A DNA stretch of 64,000 nt from GCA-2737725 sp965229355 (GCA_965229355.1 OZ245869.1:2356001-2420000); one strand, 5' to 3'. Counted from the stretch's first letter, positions 24,569 to 34,284 are shown. A program made the numbers and translations. Notes: generated by a model from the letters alone, not told the origin.

Positions 24569-26644
24569 TTACCGGCCTTCGCGCCACCAGGCCGCCATGG
24601 CCCCGCCGACACTCAGCAGTAGGATCAGGAATATAGGCAGTAATGTGGTCTCGCTCACGCCCGTCACCACATACTGCTCGTTGGCTTTGAGGCCCAGCCA
24701 TGTCGAGCCATGGGCGGTGCGGTTGGCCGCAATCCGGCGGACCGCTGGCGTTCCGGTTTCGCTCAGCCAGTAAATGCCACCATCGGTGCTATCGACCGTG
24801 GACTGCACTTTGGCCGGCGTCGTCAGTGCGTCGAAATTTTCCAGTGGGTTGGATGCGCCCACGGCAGCCACAGCGTTGGATTTGCCATCGCTCAAGCGGT
24901 ACAGCCCTGGCTCGGTCACGGTCATGCTGGCGACAGCGCGGCCCTGGCCCACATCGCGCGGGGTGACGGTTTGTTTGCTGCCGTCTGGGCCTTCGACATT
25001 TACGTTCTGCTCGCGCGCATCCAGGCTGCGGCGCGAGACAATCAGTTGGTCGCCGCGCACTTCAGCCGATAAAGCTTCTTCTTCCAGCTGCGGCTCTTTC
25101 ATCAGCCAATGGGCTGTGCGGCGCAGGAACTCGGCTTGCGGCCCGCCGCCATCCACACCTTTGCCCCACAGCCACATGGTGTCACTCAGCAGCAAGGCCA
25201 CGCGGCCTTTGTTGACGTGATCGAGTATCATCAACGGCTCGCCGTTCACGCCATTCATGACGCGTTGGCCAGATGAAGGGGATACTTGCACGTTACGCAA
25301 CCAGCGGCCCCAGGTCGGAATACCGCCGGGGCCAACAGCGCCCGCTAAATCCGATGTGACAGGGTGGCGTTTGCCCACATCGGTTAATGACGGTTTGTAC
25401 GAGTCCGGGAACACAGTGCCCGTGGGCGCGGCAGGTAGAATGGCTTGCAGTGGGCTGTCGTAGAGGCTGGAGCTTTCAGCAAATTCCGGCCCCACGGCTA
25501 ACATCACCGCGCCGCCGTCACGCACGTACGAGGCCACATTCGACATGAACTGATAAGGCACTAAGCCTTTGCGGCTGTAGCGATCGAAAATAATCAGGTC
25601 GAACTCGTAAAGTTGTTCTTCAAACAGTTCGCGGATCGGGAATGCAATCAGCGCGAGTTCACTTAAAGGCGTGCCGTCGTCTTTCGTCAGCGGCCGCAAA
25701 ATCGTGAAGTGCACCAGATCAACGTTCGGGTCGGACTTCAGCAAATTGCGCCACGCGCGCTCGCCCACATGGGGCTCACCGGAAATCAGCAGCACACGCA
25801 GACGATCCCGAATGCCATTGATGGCCATTAGTGCGCGATTGTTCATGCGCGACAATTCGCCGTCTTGGCCTTCAACTTCCACTTCGACGATGTTGGCGCC
25901 CGGTGTTTCCACAACCACCGGCAAGTCCACAACTTGGCCACTGTCGAGTTGCAGTTGCTGAATCACTTTGCCGTTACGGCGCAACGTGATGGGCAGGCGC
26001 GCTTTGTTTTTGTGGTTGCCCGCATCTTCTGCCATCACGCGGATCATGGCTTGCTCGCCAACCAAGCCGTAATCGGGCGCACGTTCAATGCGCACGCGGC
26101 GGTCGCGTTCGTCTTGCTCGCCACTCAGTAGTACGTGCAATGGTGCTTGTTTGGCGGCGAAGGTTTCAGGCGCAGGCACATCGTGCACTAAGCCATCGCT
26201 GATCATGATCGTGCCAGCAAGGCGGCTGGGTGGGATGTCACCCAGTGCCGCACCTAATGGGCCAAAAAGGCGCGTGCCGTCGCTGCGGGCTTCTTTACCC
26301 ACGCGTAACGTGCGCACTTCTAAATTCGGCTGCGTTGCGAGTTGCTGCTGAAGTTCGGTGACGGCTTTCTCAGTACGTGCACGGCGCTCGCCGATGTTCT
26401 GGCTGGTGCTTTCATCCACCACCACCACTGCAATATCGTTCAGTGGCGCGCGTTCTTCGCGCACCAAACGCGGATCAGCGATGGCGACCAGCAAAATTGC
26501 AATTGGCAGCGTGCGATAAAAAATGCCGCGCGCTTTGCGGTAAATACCGTACGCCATCAAGGCAAGTGCAATCACGAGCAGCGATAATAGCAGCCAGTGG
26601 GGAACGGTGGATGAAAGTGCAATGCTAACGCCGGGCATGTCCAC
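24569..26644 (-). CDS. Membrane protein of the MoxR/BatA-type operon, glutamine-amidotransferase-like core
   Basis: A 691-residue protein with two membrane helices at the N-terminus (about 17-34 and 44-58) and one at the C-terminus (LLPIFLILLLSVGGAMAAWW). The large periplasmic part begins with a VWA-like strand (IAVVVVDESTSQ) and later has a class-I glutamine-amidotransferase-like region (YVRDGGAVMLAVGPEFAE). It resembles the last gene of alphaproteobacterial MoxR-DUF58-DUF4159 operons, for which no enzymatic activity is established. The annotated GTG at 26644 abuts the upstream stop; ATG at 26638 is an alternative with AGGTGG very close. It is the fourth gene of the operon and probably acts in the envelope. 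Confidence 0.78.
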   Translation of the reverse strand: MDMPGVSIALSSTVPHWLLLSLLVIALALMAYGIYRKARGIFYRTLPIAILLVAIADPRLVREERAPLNDIAVVVVDESTSQNIGERRARTEKAVTELQQQLATQPNLEVRTLRVGKEARSDGTRLFGPLGAALGDIPPSRLAGTIMISDGLVHDVPAPETFAAKQAPLHVLLSGEQDERDRRVRIERAPDYGLVGEQAMIRVMAEDAGNHKNKARLPITLRRNGKVIQQLQLDSGQVVDLPVVVETPGANIVEVEVEGQDGELSRMNNRALMAINGIRDRLRVLLISGEPHVGERAWRNLLKSDPNVDLVHFTILRPLTKDDGTPLSELALIAFPIRELFEEQLYEFDLIIFDRYSRKGLVPYQFMSNVASYVRDGGAVMLAVGPEFAESSSLYDSPLQAILPAAPTGTVFPDSYKPSLTDVGKRHPVTSDLAGAVGPGGIPTWGRWLRNVQVSPSSGQRVMNGVNGEPLMILDHVNKGRVALLLSDTMWLWGKGVDGGGPQAEFLRRTAHWLMKEPQLEEEALSAEVRGDQLIVSRRSLDAREQNVNVEGPDGSKQTVTPRDVGQGRAVASMTVTEPGLYRLSDGKSNAVAAVGASNPLENFDALTTPAKVQSTVDSTDGGIYWLSETGTPAVRRIAANRTAHGSTWLGLKANEQYVVTGVSETTLLPIFLILLLSVGGAMAAWWREGR

Positions 26645-29413
26645 CTACTGCGTCAAACGTTGCATGATGGCAGGCAGGTGCACCTGATCGGTCTTGTAGT
26701 TACCCGTCAGCGCATACATCACCATGTTCACGCCAGAGCGATAAGCATACTCGCGTTGCTGTTCGCCGCCAGGCACAACGGGATAGAGCGGCATGCCAGC
26801 CGCATCGCGCGCCCACGCTGCTGCCCAATCATGCGCGCCGATGATGACGGAAGAGACGCCATCATTAGAACTTGAGCCGCGCTCGACATACACAGCGCCA
26901 CCGGCATAACGGCCCGGCAACCCTTGCACGAGGTAGAAGCTGCGGGTCAGGACGTGATCGTTATTCAGCGGCATCACGGGCGGCATATCTAATCGCGCCA
27001 GAATTTCACGCAGCTTGCCGCCGGAACTGCCATTGCCGCCACCGACAGCCCCCACCTGATCCGGCGCATCGAACACAATCATGCCGCCATGGCGGAAGTA
27101 TTCGTTGATCGCGCTGATGCTGGCGTTAGATGGCAATTGTTGCTCTGGCGTGATGCGCCAATAAATCAGCGGATAAGCCATCAGCAATTCGGAATCGGTT
27201 GTTTCACTGGTCAGCGAAATGCCAGCCGGTGCCGCCATTTCCGCTGACGTTCGTGCGCCCAATACGCGTGTGAGCGCTGTTAAGCCCAATTCAGAAATAC
27301 GGTCTAATTCAGCAGACCCGGTGTTGACGTAACCCAGCCGCGTTTTAAGGATCGCCTCGCTCATGGCCGGGTCGAGCGGCTTATCCGATGCAATTGCCGA
27401 AGTGCTCAGCATGACGGCGCACACAATAAATATGGCGGCTGTGCTGGCATTGGGCTTCGGCAGGCGCGGCAATAGGCCACGCAGCGCGAAACTCAGAACA
27501 AAGTCCGCGATCAGCAGAATTAAAGCAGCAAGTAAAATCCAAGGCTTCAAATCGCGTTCGCCTTTCAGTGCCTCTAACAACGTCACGTTCACATTCGACG
27601 GCCAGCCGTCGATGGCTTTGGTGTTCCAGACGGCAGGCCCCAAGTTCAACGCGTATTTTGCACGCGCTGTTCCATAGAGGCCCGGCGGTGCATCTACGCT
27701 TGCCATTGTCGTGGCAAGCTTGTCGGATTCAATCGCGGCACTGGTGGGCCCCGGCGGCACAGCGCGGCCTAAGCCATCCAGCAATGTAAGTGGCGGCAAC
27801 AGTGGCGGCGTTTCTAAATCGTTGGTGGTCACGCCTTGGCTGAGATCGAGCAGCGTGTTCAGCATGCCAACGAATAAGCCTGACAGTGGCAAGTTCGACC
27901 ATTCAGGCGTTGATGTGACGTGGAATAGCACCACCCAGCCCGAGCCACGACGTTCAGCAGTAATCAGCGGCGTACCATCACTCAGCTTCGCCCAGGTTTT
28001 ATCCGGCAGGTCTGGGCTGGGTTCGGCCAAAATCTGCGTCGTCACTTTTACGTCGTCAGGAATGATTAGCGATTTGAATGGCGACTTCTCAGGGAAGGCG
28101 CCTAAGCCCGCAGCTTCCCCCCATGACATCGCGCCGCCTAAATTGCGGCCTGCGCTGCGTAACTTCACCGGCAAAAGTTTGTCACCAGTTGGATCAAGAC
28201 GCGGACCTGCAAACCGCACCAGCACGCCGCCATTCTCGATCCAGGCTTGAACCTCTTTGGCTTCATCGTCTGTCAGACGCTGGCCGCCGGAAATAATCAT
28301 CAGTGACAAAGGCCGTGCCAACAAATCGCGCGTGTTTCCAACGCGCATTTCAGCCGAAGCACCTAAAGCTTGCGTCAGGTAATAGCCGTCTTCCAGCAGT
28401 GGCGCGGTCGTGCCAGTGACGGCAGCCGCGAATAGCCCCACGGGGCGCTGCTGCCAGCGATCATCTGATAATGCTGTAGCTGCTGCGCTGGCCTGTCCTG
28501 AAATATCAAACCGGGTAACGCGGTTGGCCAATTCGCTGGGCACGACAAACGTCGCAGGCGCAGCATCACTGCCGTCTTTAAGGGCTGCATTGGTTTCGGC
28601 CAGTACACCGCCGGTGGCGTCAACCGCACGCACAGTTGCAGCAAAGCTGGGTCGCGCACCTTCGGGCGCCACGCGCTTTACCTGCATTTCAATTTTCGCT
28701 GTCCCACCTTCGCCAGCACTGCGTTGCGGCTGGGCGATCATCAGTGGCACATCGCCACGCTGGGCTTGAATTACCGTCAGCGTGCCCATGCGTTGCAACG
28801 TTTGAACCAACTCTGTTGTGCGTGGCGTTTCTACACCGTCGCTGATGAAAAACACTTCAGCAGAGTCGAGACCTTGTTTTTGTAACCCTGCAATAATGGG
28901 TGTGAGATCACTGTTCCATGGCTTTGGGTCCATTTGCGCCAAACGGCCCAGGGCATCGCGTGCATCTGACAAGGCGAACGATTGCGCTTCCATGCCTTTG
29001 GGTGTTGCGGCTGTTGTGACCAGCAACACTTTGCGACGATGTAAGTCTGCGCCTTCCACGATTTCGCGCGCGGCAGCAATGCGTTCAGGCCAGCGGCGGG
29101 CTGCGGCCCAGCTATCATCCACGACTACAATAACAGGGCCGGTCTGGTTCAAGCGCTGTGCGTTCAGCACAGGTTCCGCCAACCCAAAAATCACCAGGCC
29201 TGCAATCAGCATGCGCAAGATGACCAGCCACAATGGTGTGCGTGACGGTGTGCGCTCGGTCGGGTTTAAGCCGAACATCAAGCGCACAGCAGGAAACACA
29301 ACGCGGGTCACGGCTGGCGGTGTAATGCGCAACAGTAACCAGATCGCAGGCAGTGTTATCGCCGCCAGCAGAATCCAGGGTGAGGCAAAAGAGATTGCGC
29401 CAAGACCCATCAT
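26645..29413 (-). CDS. BatA-like/DUF4159 membrane protein
   Basis: A 922-residue protein. The N-terminus is the BatA-type membrane module (FASPWILLAAITLPAIWLLL, then a second helix near 65-83), followed by a VWA-like strand VIVVVDDSWAAA. A long extracytoplasmic region includes GATase-like segments (QAWIENGGVLVRFAGPRLD). A membrane helix near 655-675 leads into a C-terminal DUF4159 domain (LGYVNTGSAELDRISELGL ... INEYFRHGGMIVFDAP). The start overlaps the DUF58 stop (ATGATG), so it is co-translated. MoxR/VWA systems assemble or activate protein complexes (methanol dehydrogenase, nitrogenase-related, aerotolerance); the client here is unknown. Confidence 0.82.
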   Translation of the reverse strand: MMGLGAISFASPWILLAAITLPAIWLLLRITPPAVTRVVFPAVRLMFGLNPTERTPSRTPLWLVILRMLIAGLVIFGLAEPVLNAQRLNQTGPVIVVVDDSWAAARRWPERIAAAREIVEGADLHRRKVLLVTTAATPKGMEAQSFALSDARDALGRLAQMDPKPWNSDLTPIIAGLQKQGLDSAEVFFISDGVETPRTTELVQTLQRMGTLTVIQAQRGDVPLMIAQPQRSAGEGGTAKIEMQVKRVAPEGARPSFAATVRAVDATGGVLAETNAALKDGSDAAPATFVVPSELANRVTRFDISGQASAAATALSDDRWQQRPVGLFAAAVTGTTAPLLEDGYYLTQALGASAEMRVGNTRDLLARPLSLMIISGGQRLTDDEAKEVQAWIENGGVLVRFAGPRLDPTGDKLLPVKLRSAGRNLGGAMSWGEAAGLGAFPEKSPFKSLIIPDDVKVTTQILAEPSPDLPDKTWAKLSDGTPLITAERRGSGWVVLFHVTSTPEWSNLPLSGLFVGMLNTLLDLSQGVTTNDLETPPLLPPLTLLDGLGRAVPPGPTSAAIESDKLATTMASVDAPPGLYGTARAKYALNLGPAVWNTKAIDGWPSNVNVTLLEALKGERDLKPWILLAALILLIADFVLSFALRGLLPRLPKPNASTAAIFIVCAVMLSTSAIASDKPLDPAMSEAILKTRLGYVNTGSAELDRISELGLTALTRVLGARTSAEMAAPAGISLTSETTDSELLMAYPLIYWRITPEQQLPSNASISAINEYFRHGGMIVFDAPDQVGAVGGGNGSSGGKLREILARLDMPPVMPLNNDHVLTRSFYLVQGLPGRYAGGAVYVERGSSSNDGVSSVIIGAHDWAAAWARDAAGMPLYPVVPGGEQQREYAYRSGVNMVMYALTGNYKTDQVHLPAIMQRLTQ

Positions 29414-30318
29414 CTGTGGCGCTCGCCAATGGCGCGGTGTAACGCAACCAATGTTAAATGCGGTGGAGCATCTGTGCGGTGTGTGGTGAACGACCAGCCA
29501 TGAGACGCGGCCAATGCGCGGAGTGAATCGCGGTGTGCCGCCATGCGTGCCATGTACTCGGTACGCGCATCTTCGGCGCGATCTATAATGACATCGCCTT
29601 CGTTCTCTAATCCTTCAAAGCGCACACGGCCCGTAAAAGGCAACGTTTCTTCTGCAACATCCAGCACCTGCACCAAATGCACGGATTGGTTATGAGCGGC
29701 AAAAGCATCGAGTGCCGCAGCTATACAGGGGAGCGGTTGTAAGAAATCGCTGATCAGCACCGTCGCGCCAAATCGTGCGAGGCCGGTGTTGAATTTGGGG
29801 AAGGGCGTATCTGTGGGCGCATCAAGTTCGCGCGCCAAGCGTTCAGCCATTTGCGACAGCGCAATGCGACCGGCTGTGGCTGCGCGCACAGGCAAACCAT
29901 TTGCATCAAGGCGTAGAATTTTCTCACCGCCTTCGACCAATACAATACCTAGCGATAAGGCAAGTGTTGCTGCGCGGTCAGCTTTGGTGGGCCAGTCTTT
30001 ACGCGAGCGGAAATGCATAGAGGGCGAAAGGTCGCACCACAGCGCAACGGTTTGCGCCGCCGTCCACTCTTGTTCACGTATATATAAAGCATCGCTGCGC
30101 CCCGACTGGCGCCAGTCGATCATGCTGGGTGTGTCATCAGGACCATAAGGGCGGAACTGCCAGAAGCTTTCGCCCATGCCGGGCCGACGTCGCCCGTGCG
30201 ATCCCAAGGCCACGTTGGCGGCAATGCGCTGCGCATTCACCAGCAAGCCCGGCAAGTGTGCCGCGGCTAGCTCTGCGCTGTGCTCAAGATCGCGCCGTTT
30301 CAGTGTGGCCGGAGACAT
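29410..30318 (-). CDS. DUF58 domain-containing protein
   Basis: A 302-residue cytoplasmic protein with the DUF58 signature FRPYGPDDTPSMIDWRQSGR followed by YIREQEWTAAQTV, and a VWA-like fold predicted from the following WCDLSPSMHFRS, which is a MIDAS-like DxSxS with Asp-Leu-Ser-Pro-Ser. DUF58 proteins nearly always travel with a MoxR AAA+ ATPase and are thought to be its adaptors. It sits 6 bp after the MoxR gene and overlaps the BatA-like gene by 4 bp. Confidence 0.88.
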   Translation of the reverse strand: MSPATLKRRDLEHSAELAAAHLPGLLVNAQRIAANVALGSHGRRRPGMGESFWQFRPYGPDDTPSMIDWRQSGRSDALYIREQEWTAAQTVALWCDLSPSMHFRSRKDWPTKADRAATLALSLGIVLVEGGEKILRLDANGLPVRAATAGRIALSQMAERLARELDAPTDTPFPKFNTGLARFGATVLISDFLQPLPCIAAALDAFAAHNQSVHLVQVLDVAEETLPFTGRVRFEGLENEGDVIIDRAEDARTEYMARMAAHRDSLRALAASHGWSFTTHRTDAPPHLTLVALHRAIGERHR

Positions 30319-30324
30319 GTTTGC

Positions 30325-31371
30325 TTAAGTGTGGTTCGTGTAGTCACACAGCTTGGTGATGACATCATTGATGGACTTGCCGTCAGCACGCGCCGAGAAG
30401 CTTAAGGCCATGCGGTGTTGCAGTACTGGTTTTGCGAGAGCCAGAACATCGTCAATGGATGGCGACAACCGACCTTGCAGCAATGCGCGCGCACGGCTGG
30501 CCAGCATCAAAGCTTGGCTGGCGCGGGGGCCGGGGCCCCACAGCACGTTCTTTTTTACGTCATCGATGGGGCTTGTCTCGGGGCGACCGGCGCGCACCAA
30601 GCGCAGAATCGCATTCACCACACTTTCGCCGACCGGAATTTGGCGCACCAATTTTTGCGCAGCCAGCAAGTCATCTGTGCTCATCACTTTCGGCGCGGTC
30701 GCGTCATCGGTGCCAGTGGTGCGCAGCATAATCTCGCGCTCGGCTTTTTCGTCGGGGTAGTGGATGTCGATCTGCATCAGGAAGCGGTCGAGCTGGGCTT
30801 CCGGCAGCGGGTATGTGCCTTCTTGTTCCACGGGGTTTTGCGTGGCCAGCACATGGAATGGCTTCGGCAGCGTGTGATGTTGGCCTGCGACAGACACCTG
30901 GCGCTCTTGCATTGCTTGCAGCAGGGCAGATTGCGTGCGCGGGCTAGCGCGGTTGATTTCATCCGCCATCAGTAATTGGCAGAACACTGGGCCTGGCAAA
31001 AACCGGAACGAGCGCTTGCCGTGGTCGTCTTGGTCCAAGACTTCCGAACCCAAAATGTCCGCGGGCATCAGGTCGGGGGTGAATTGCACGCGCTTATCGT
31101 TCAAGCCCAGTACACCACCCAGCGTTTGCACAAGGCGCGTTTTTGCTAAGCCCGGCACGCCGATCAGTAATGCGTGGCCGCCAGCCAGAACGGTCATCAA
31201 ACATTCTTCCACCACAGTGCGCTGACCGTAGATCACGTTTTCCACCGCGTCAGCGGCACGCGCCACTTGGGCTGCAACGCGCTCCACGTCTGCTACAGCA
31301 ACATCGATACCTTGGGTATCGGCGAAAGCCAGGGTCGCTTCAGCGGTTTCGTGTGATATCGTTGCGCTCAC
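30325..31371 (-). CDS. MoxR-family AAA+ ATPase
   Basis: A 348-residue chaperone-like ATPase. Walker A is GVPGLAKTRL, Walker B is LLMADEINRASP, the sensor-1 region is HVLATQNPVEQEGTYPLPEAQLDRF, and the C-terminal lid contains GPGPRASQALMLASRARA. I choose GTG 31371, which has GGAGAG eight bases upstream and starts directly before the first helix; the longer frame would run into the divergent gene and has a Cys/His-rich, non-homologous front. It leads the four-gene operon with DUF58, the BatA/DUF4159 protein and the amidotransferase-like protein. Family members remodel or activate partner complexes using VWA proteins as adaptors. Confidence 0.92.
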   Translation of the reverse strand: MSATISHETAEATLAFADTQGIDVAVADVERVAAQVARAADAVENVIYGQRTVVEECLMTVLAGGHALLIGVPGLAKTRLVQTLGGVLGLNDKRVQFTPDLMPADILGSEVLDQDDHGKRSFRFLPGPVFCQLLMADEINRASPRTQSALLQAMQERQVSVAGQHHTLPKPFHVLATQNPVEQEGTYPLPEAQLDRFLMQIDIHYPDEKAEREIMLRTTGTDDATAPKVMSTDDLLAAQKLVRQIPVGESVVNAILRLVRAGRPETSPIDDVKKNVLWGPGPRASQALMLASRARALLQGRLSPSIDDVLALAKPVLQHRMALSFSARADGKSINDVITKLCDYTNHT

Positions 31372-31446
31372 GGGGTGGGCTCTCCAAATTGAGGGTCGGC
31401 CCGCATGGAAATGAGGGCCATTTGGCATTGAGTAGGTGCATTCAGT

Positions 31447-32019
31447 ATGGGACCGGAAACCCCTGTGAATGAAGCAAAATCTCAAGGTGAGAACGTGACA
31501 AAACCGCCACTTGGAGTGGGGGTGGATGTACCTGTTCACATGCCGCCGATCTGCGGTGATTTTGGCATGCGTATCGACCGGAATGGCACATGGTTTTACC
31601 AAGGCTCGCCCATCGGGCGCTTGGCGCTGGTGAAACTGTTTTCAACCGTTCTGCGGCGCGACGACGAGGGCCTCTACTGGCTGACGACCCCAGTGGAAAA
31701 TGGCCGAATTGAGGTGGAGGATGCGCCGTTCATCGCGGTTGAAGCGTTGATTGAAGGCGAGGGCCGTGCCCGTGTCATCAAACTGCGCACGAACGTCGAT
31801 GATGTGGTGACGATGAATGCCGATCATCCATTGCGTGTAACTGTGTATGGTGAATCCGGCGAACCACGTCCCTATATAAAGGTGCGCGGCGGGCTAGAGG
31901 CGCGGTTGAACCGGGCGGTTTATTATCAGCTTGTGGATTTGGGCGAAGCCGCCGACAACGACGATACGATATTTGGGGTATGGAGTAGCGGGCAATTCTT
32001 TCCACTCGGCCAGATTTGA
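31447..32019 (+). CDS. DUF1285 domain-containing protein
   Basis: A 190-residue protein with the DUF1285 pattern FGMRIDRNGTWFYQGSPIGR, LVKLFSTVLRRDDEGLYWL, TPVE and VEDAPFIAVE. The function is unknown; a structure of the family shows two small beta-rich domains. It is divergent from moxR and translationally coupled to the Nudix gene downstream, an arrangement seen in other alphaproteobacteria (DUF1285-Nudix-DUF6111-cca). The first ~20 residues may not be translated, because a second possible start (GTG 31495, encoding the Val after Asn) lies downstream. Confidence 0.85.
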   Translation: MGPETPVNEAKSQGENVTKPPLGVGVDVPVHMPPICGDFGMRIDRNGTWFYQGSPIGRLALVKLFSTVLRRDDEGLYWLTTPVENGRIEVEDAPFIAVEALIEGEGRARVIKLRTNVDDVVTMNADHPLRVTVYGESGEPRPYIKVRGGLEARLNRAVYYQLVDLGEAADNDDTIFGVWSSGQFFPLGQI

Positions 32020-32732
32020 ATGCAACTGTGAACATCGCTGACGGTTTGACGCGCGATCTTATTCGCTCGCGTCTCGTTAGGCCGCGTGATCAGCAGCTGC
32101 GTGGTGATGTGGCCATTGCCATGGCGCTGATGAACCAAGGCAACTTGGAAGCGCATGATTTTGCAACCTTCGGCCAAGTGCCGTCGACTGGGATTCCCTA
32201 CGCGGAAGGCGCTGGTGCGCCGGGCGTGAAACTGAAGCGCAAACCTGCGGCAGTGTTAGTGCCGCTCATAGACACGCCGTCTGGTTTTTCTGTGCTGCTG
32301 ACGAAACGCACCCCAGATTTAACACAGCACGCAGGGCAAATCGCCTTTCCAGGCGGCCGCATGGAGCCCAGCGATCTCGATGCAACTGACTGTGCATTGC
32401 GCGAAACCGAAGAAGAGACAGGTTTGCACCGTGGCGCGGTGGAAATTTTGGGCACGCTTGATCCGTATCTCACCATCACCGGCTACGAAGTTATTCCCGT
32501 CGTGGGGGCGGTCACGCCGCCGTTCACGTTAAAGCCTGATCCGGTAGAAGTGGCTGAAACATTTGAAGTGCCGCTGACCTTCCTGATGGACCCTGCCAAT
32601 CATCATCGTGTCGAACGAGAGTACAAAGGCCTGACACGCGCCTATTACGCTATGCCGTTTGGGCAGCAATATATCTGGGGGGCCACCGCAGGTATGATTC
32701 TGAACCTGTTTGAAGTTTTGTCGGTGACGTAA
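32016..32732 (+). CDS. Nudix hydrolase, CoA-pyrophosphatase type
   Basis: A 238-residue hydrolase of the CoA pyrophosphatase group, which cleaves CoA and its oxidised derivatives to phosphopantetheine and ADP. The group-specific stretch LLTKRTPDLTQHAGQIAFPGG precedes the Nudix box ending in ALRETEEETGL, with R-E-x-x-E-E-x-G complete. The start is uncertain: TTG at 32016 overlaps the DUF1285 stop, and GTG 32028 is an in-frame alternative; the ATG at 32020 is out of frame. It is the second gene of the DUF1285-cca operon. Confidence 0.88.
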   Translation: MNATVNIADGLTRDLIRSRLVRPRDQQLRGDVAIAMALMNQGNLEAHDFATFGQVPSTGIPYAEGAGAPGVKLKRKPAAVLVPLIDTPSGFSVLLTKRTPDLTQHAGQIAFPGGRMEPSDLDATDCALRETEEETGLHRGAVEILGTLDPYLTITGYEVIPVVGAVTPPFTLKPDPVEVAETFEVPLTFLMDPANHHRVEREYKGLTRAYYAMPFGQQYIWGATAGMILNLFEVLSVT

Positions 32733-33016
32733 TGATGCGTATTCTCGTCACGTACCTCATCCCATTCTTATTGCCACTGGCAGGCTATAGCCTGTGGATT
32801 TGGTACCGCACGCGCTATGCCGAAAAGCATGGCGGAGATGCACCGCAGTTTGAGAAAGGGCCGTGGCCACTGATGCTGTTTTTAGGTGCCCTCTTTTCGC
32901 TGAGTATTCTCGCGTTTGGCGCGCTGACATCGGGCGGTTCGCCAGGTGACACATATATCCCTGCACATATGGAAAATGGCCAACTCGTGCCGGGTCGAAC
33001 CGAGAAAGCCAAGTGA
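32732..33016 (+). CDS. DUF6111-like small membrane protein
   Basis: 94 residues with two membrane helices (about 5-24 and 48-65), separated by a basic/acidic loop, and a short tail reading YIPAHMENGQLVPGRTEK. The tail pattern Y-x-P-A-x-x-x-x-G-x-L-V-P-G matches the small family found between Nudix and cca genes in alphaproteobacteria. It overlaps both neighbours by 1-4 bp (TAATG and GTGACG), so it is clearly translated as part of the operon. The function is unknown. Confidence 0.75.
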   Translation: MMRILVTYLIPFLLPLAGYSLWIWYRTRYAEKHGGDAPQFEKGPWPLMLFLGALFSLSILAFGALTSGGSPGDTYIPAHMENGQLVPGRTEKAK

Positions 33017-34224
33017 CGCAATTTCCATGGATGAGCGAGCCTGAAGTAACGCGCGTTCTGGCTGCCTTGGGTGCGCCAGACGTAGATGTGCGCTTCGTTG
33101 GTGGCTGCGTACGCGATGCGCTGGCAGGCCGTGTCATTCATGACATTGATATCGCAACGCCTGATACGCCCGGCATTGTGCAGCAGCGTTTGGAAAAAGC
33201 GGGTTTGAAAGCTGTACTGACTGGATTAGATCACGGCACGATCACCGCAGTGACTGAAGGCCGCACATTCGAGATCACCACGCTGCGTCGTGATACGGCG
33301 TGCGATGGCCGTCATGCTGATGTGGAGTTCACCACAGATTGGAAAGAAGACGCTGGGCGACGCGACTTAACAGTGAATGCAATGTCGCTTTCACCTGATG
33401 GCACGCTGCACGATTATTTCGCCGGCCAAGCAGATTTAGCCGCAGGCATAATCCGGTTTGTCGGTAACGCCGCCGACCGCATTCAGGAAGATTATTTGCG
33501 CGTGCTGCGCTTGTTTCGGTTTCATGCCCACTTTGGTCGGGCACCCGTTGATGCAGAAACACTCAGCGCATGTCAGCAGCATACCGAAGGCTTGAAAACA
33601 CTTTCTGCAGAGCGCGTGCATCAAGAGATGGCGAAATTGCTTTCAGCATTGACGCCTGTCGACAGCATTAAACAAATGCGCAGTTGCGGTGTGCTGCAAG
33701 TGCTGTTGCCTGAAGTCGAGAGCGGCCAGATGCTGGGCGCGCTGATCAATGTCGAAGCCATCGCGCAGATTAAACCGGCCTGGGTGCGCCGCTTGGCGGC
33801 GTTGGTGCGCCCCACCATTCGGGTTCGCGACCTGACACAGCGCTTACGACTCACGAATCAAGAAGCCGACTTGCTTGCGTTTCTGATGGGGCCACAGCCA
33901 GCCCTTGCGGCAAACATGCGCGTGCCGTCATTTGATTTCGTCCTGTTTCGTCATGGTAAAGACGTGATCATCGAGCGTCTGGCGTTATTGGCTGCGCGCG
34001 ATAGTAAGCCTGATCTGTGGTTGCCATTGTTCGAGCGCACGAAAGCCTGGGTGCCGCAGCCATTGCCGATTTCGGGCGCAGATATTCTGGCCCTTCAAAT
34101 TGCACCGGGCCCTGCCGTGGGCCGTGCACTCCGCGCTGCAGAAGAGCAGTGGGCCGAAAGCGGCTTTCAAGCCAGCGCGGCTGATCTGCTGGCGCACGTT
34201 CAGTCATTTCTCGCCAAAGGCTGA
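33013..34224 (+). CDS. cca: CCA tRNA nucleotidyltransferase
   Basis: A 403-residue class-II nucleotidyltransferase that builds or repairs the CCA tail of tRNAs. The head motif is RFVGGCVRDALAG with the catalytic DIDIATPDTP, then TVNAMSL with RRDLT, and the DYLRVLRLFRFHAHFGR segment, all in standard order. The C-terminal part is the shorter alphaproteobacterial type. It starts with GTG 33013, overlapping the previous stop, and ends before a strong bidirectional terminator. The only tRNA in the window encodes CCA itself, so the role here is mainly repair. Confidence 0.94.
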   Translation: MTQFPWMSEPEVTRVLAALGAPDVDVRFVGGCVRDALAGRVIHDIDIATPDTPGIVQQRLEKAGLKAVLTGLDHGTITAVTEGRTFEITTLRRDTACDGRHADVEFTTDWKEDAGRRDLTVNAMSLSPDGTLHDYFAGQADLAAGIIRFVGNAADRIQEDYLRVLRLFRFHAHFGRAPVDAETLSACQQHTEGLKTLSAERVHQEMAKLLSALTPVDSIKQMRSCGVLQVLLPEVESGQMLGALINVEAIAQIKPAWVRRLAALVRPTIRVRDLTQRLRLTNQEADLLAFLMGPQPALAANMRVPSFDFVLFRHGKDVIIERLALLAARDSKPDLWLPLFERTKAWVPQPLPISGADILALQIAPGPAVGRALRAAEEQWAESGFQASAADLLAHVQSFLAKG

Positions 34225-34250
34225 TTCGCATTTTTGAAATGCAGACAAAG

Positions 34251-34284
34251 TAACGGCCCCGGAAGGGGTAAACCGGGGCCGTTA
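34251..34284. terminator. Bidirectional terminator between cca and trmL
   Basis: TAACGGCCCCGG (34251-34262) pairs perfectly over 12 bp with CCGGGGCCGTTA (34273-34284) around a ten-base loop. It lies between convergent genes. The T-run is short (ATCTT), but the stem is very stable. The remaining 180 bp up to trmL show no gene. Confidence 0.8.

Noticed and set aside
30415..30975. 186-codon open frame antisense to the MoxR gene
   Set aside because: It lies wholly inside the MoxR ATPase region that carries the Walker and sensor motifs; its composition is a shadow of that gene.
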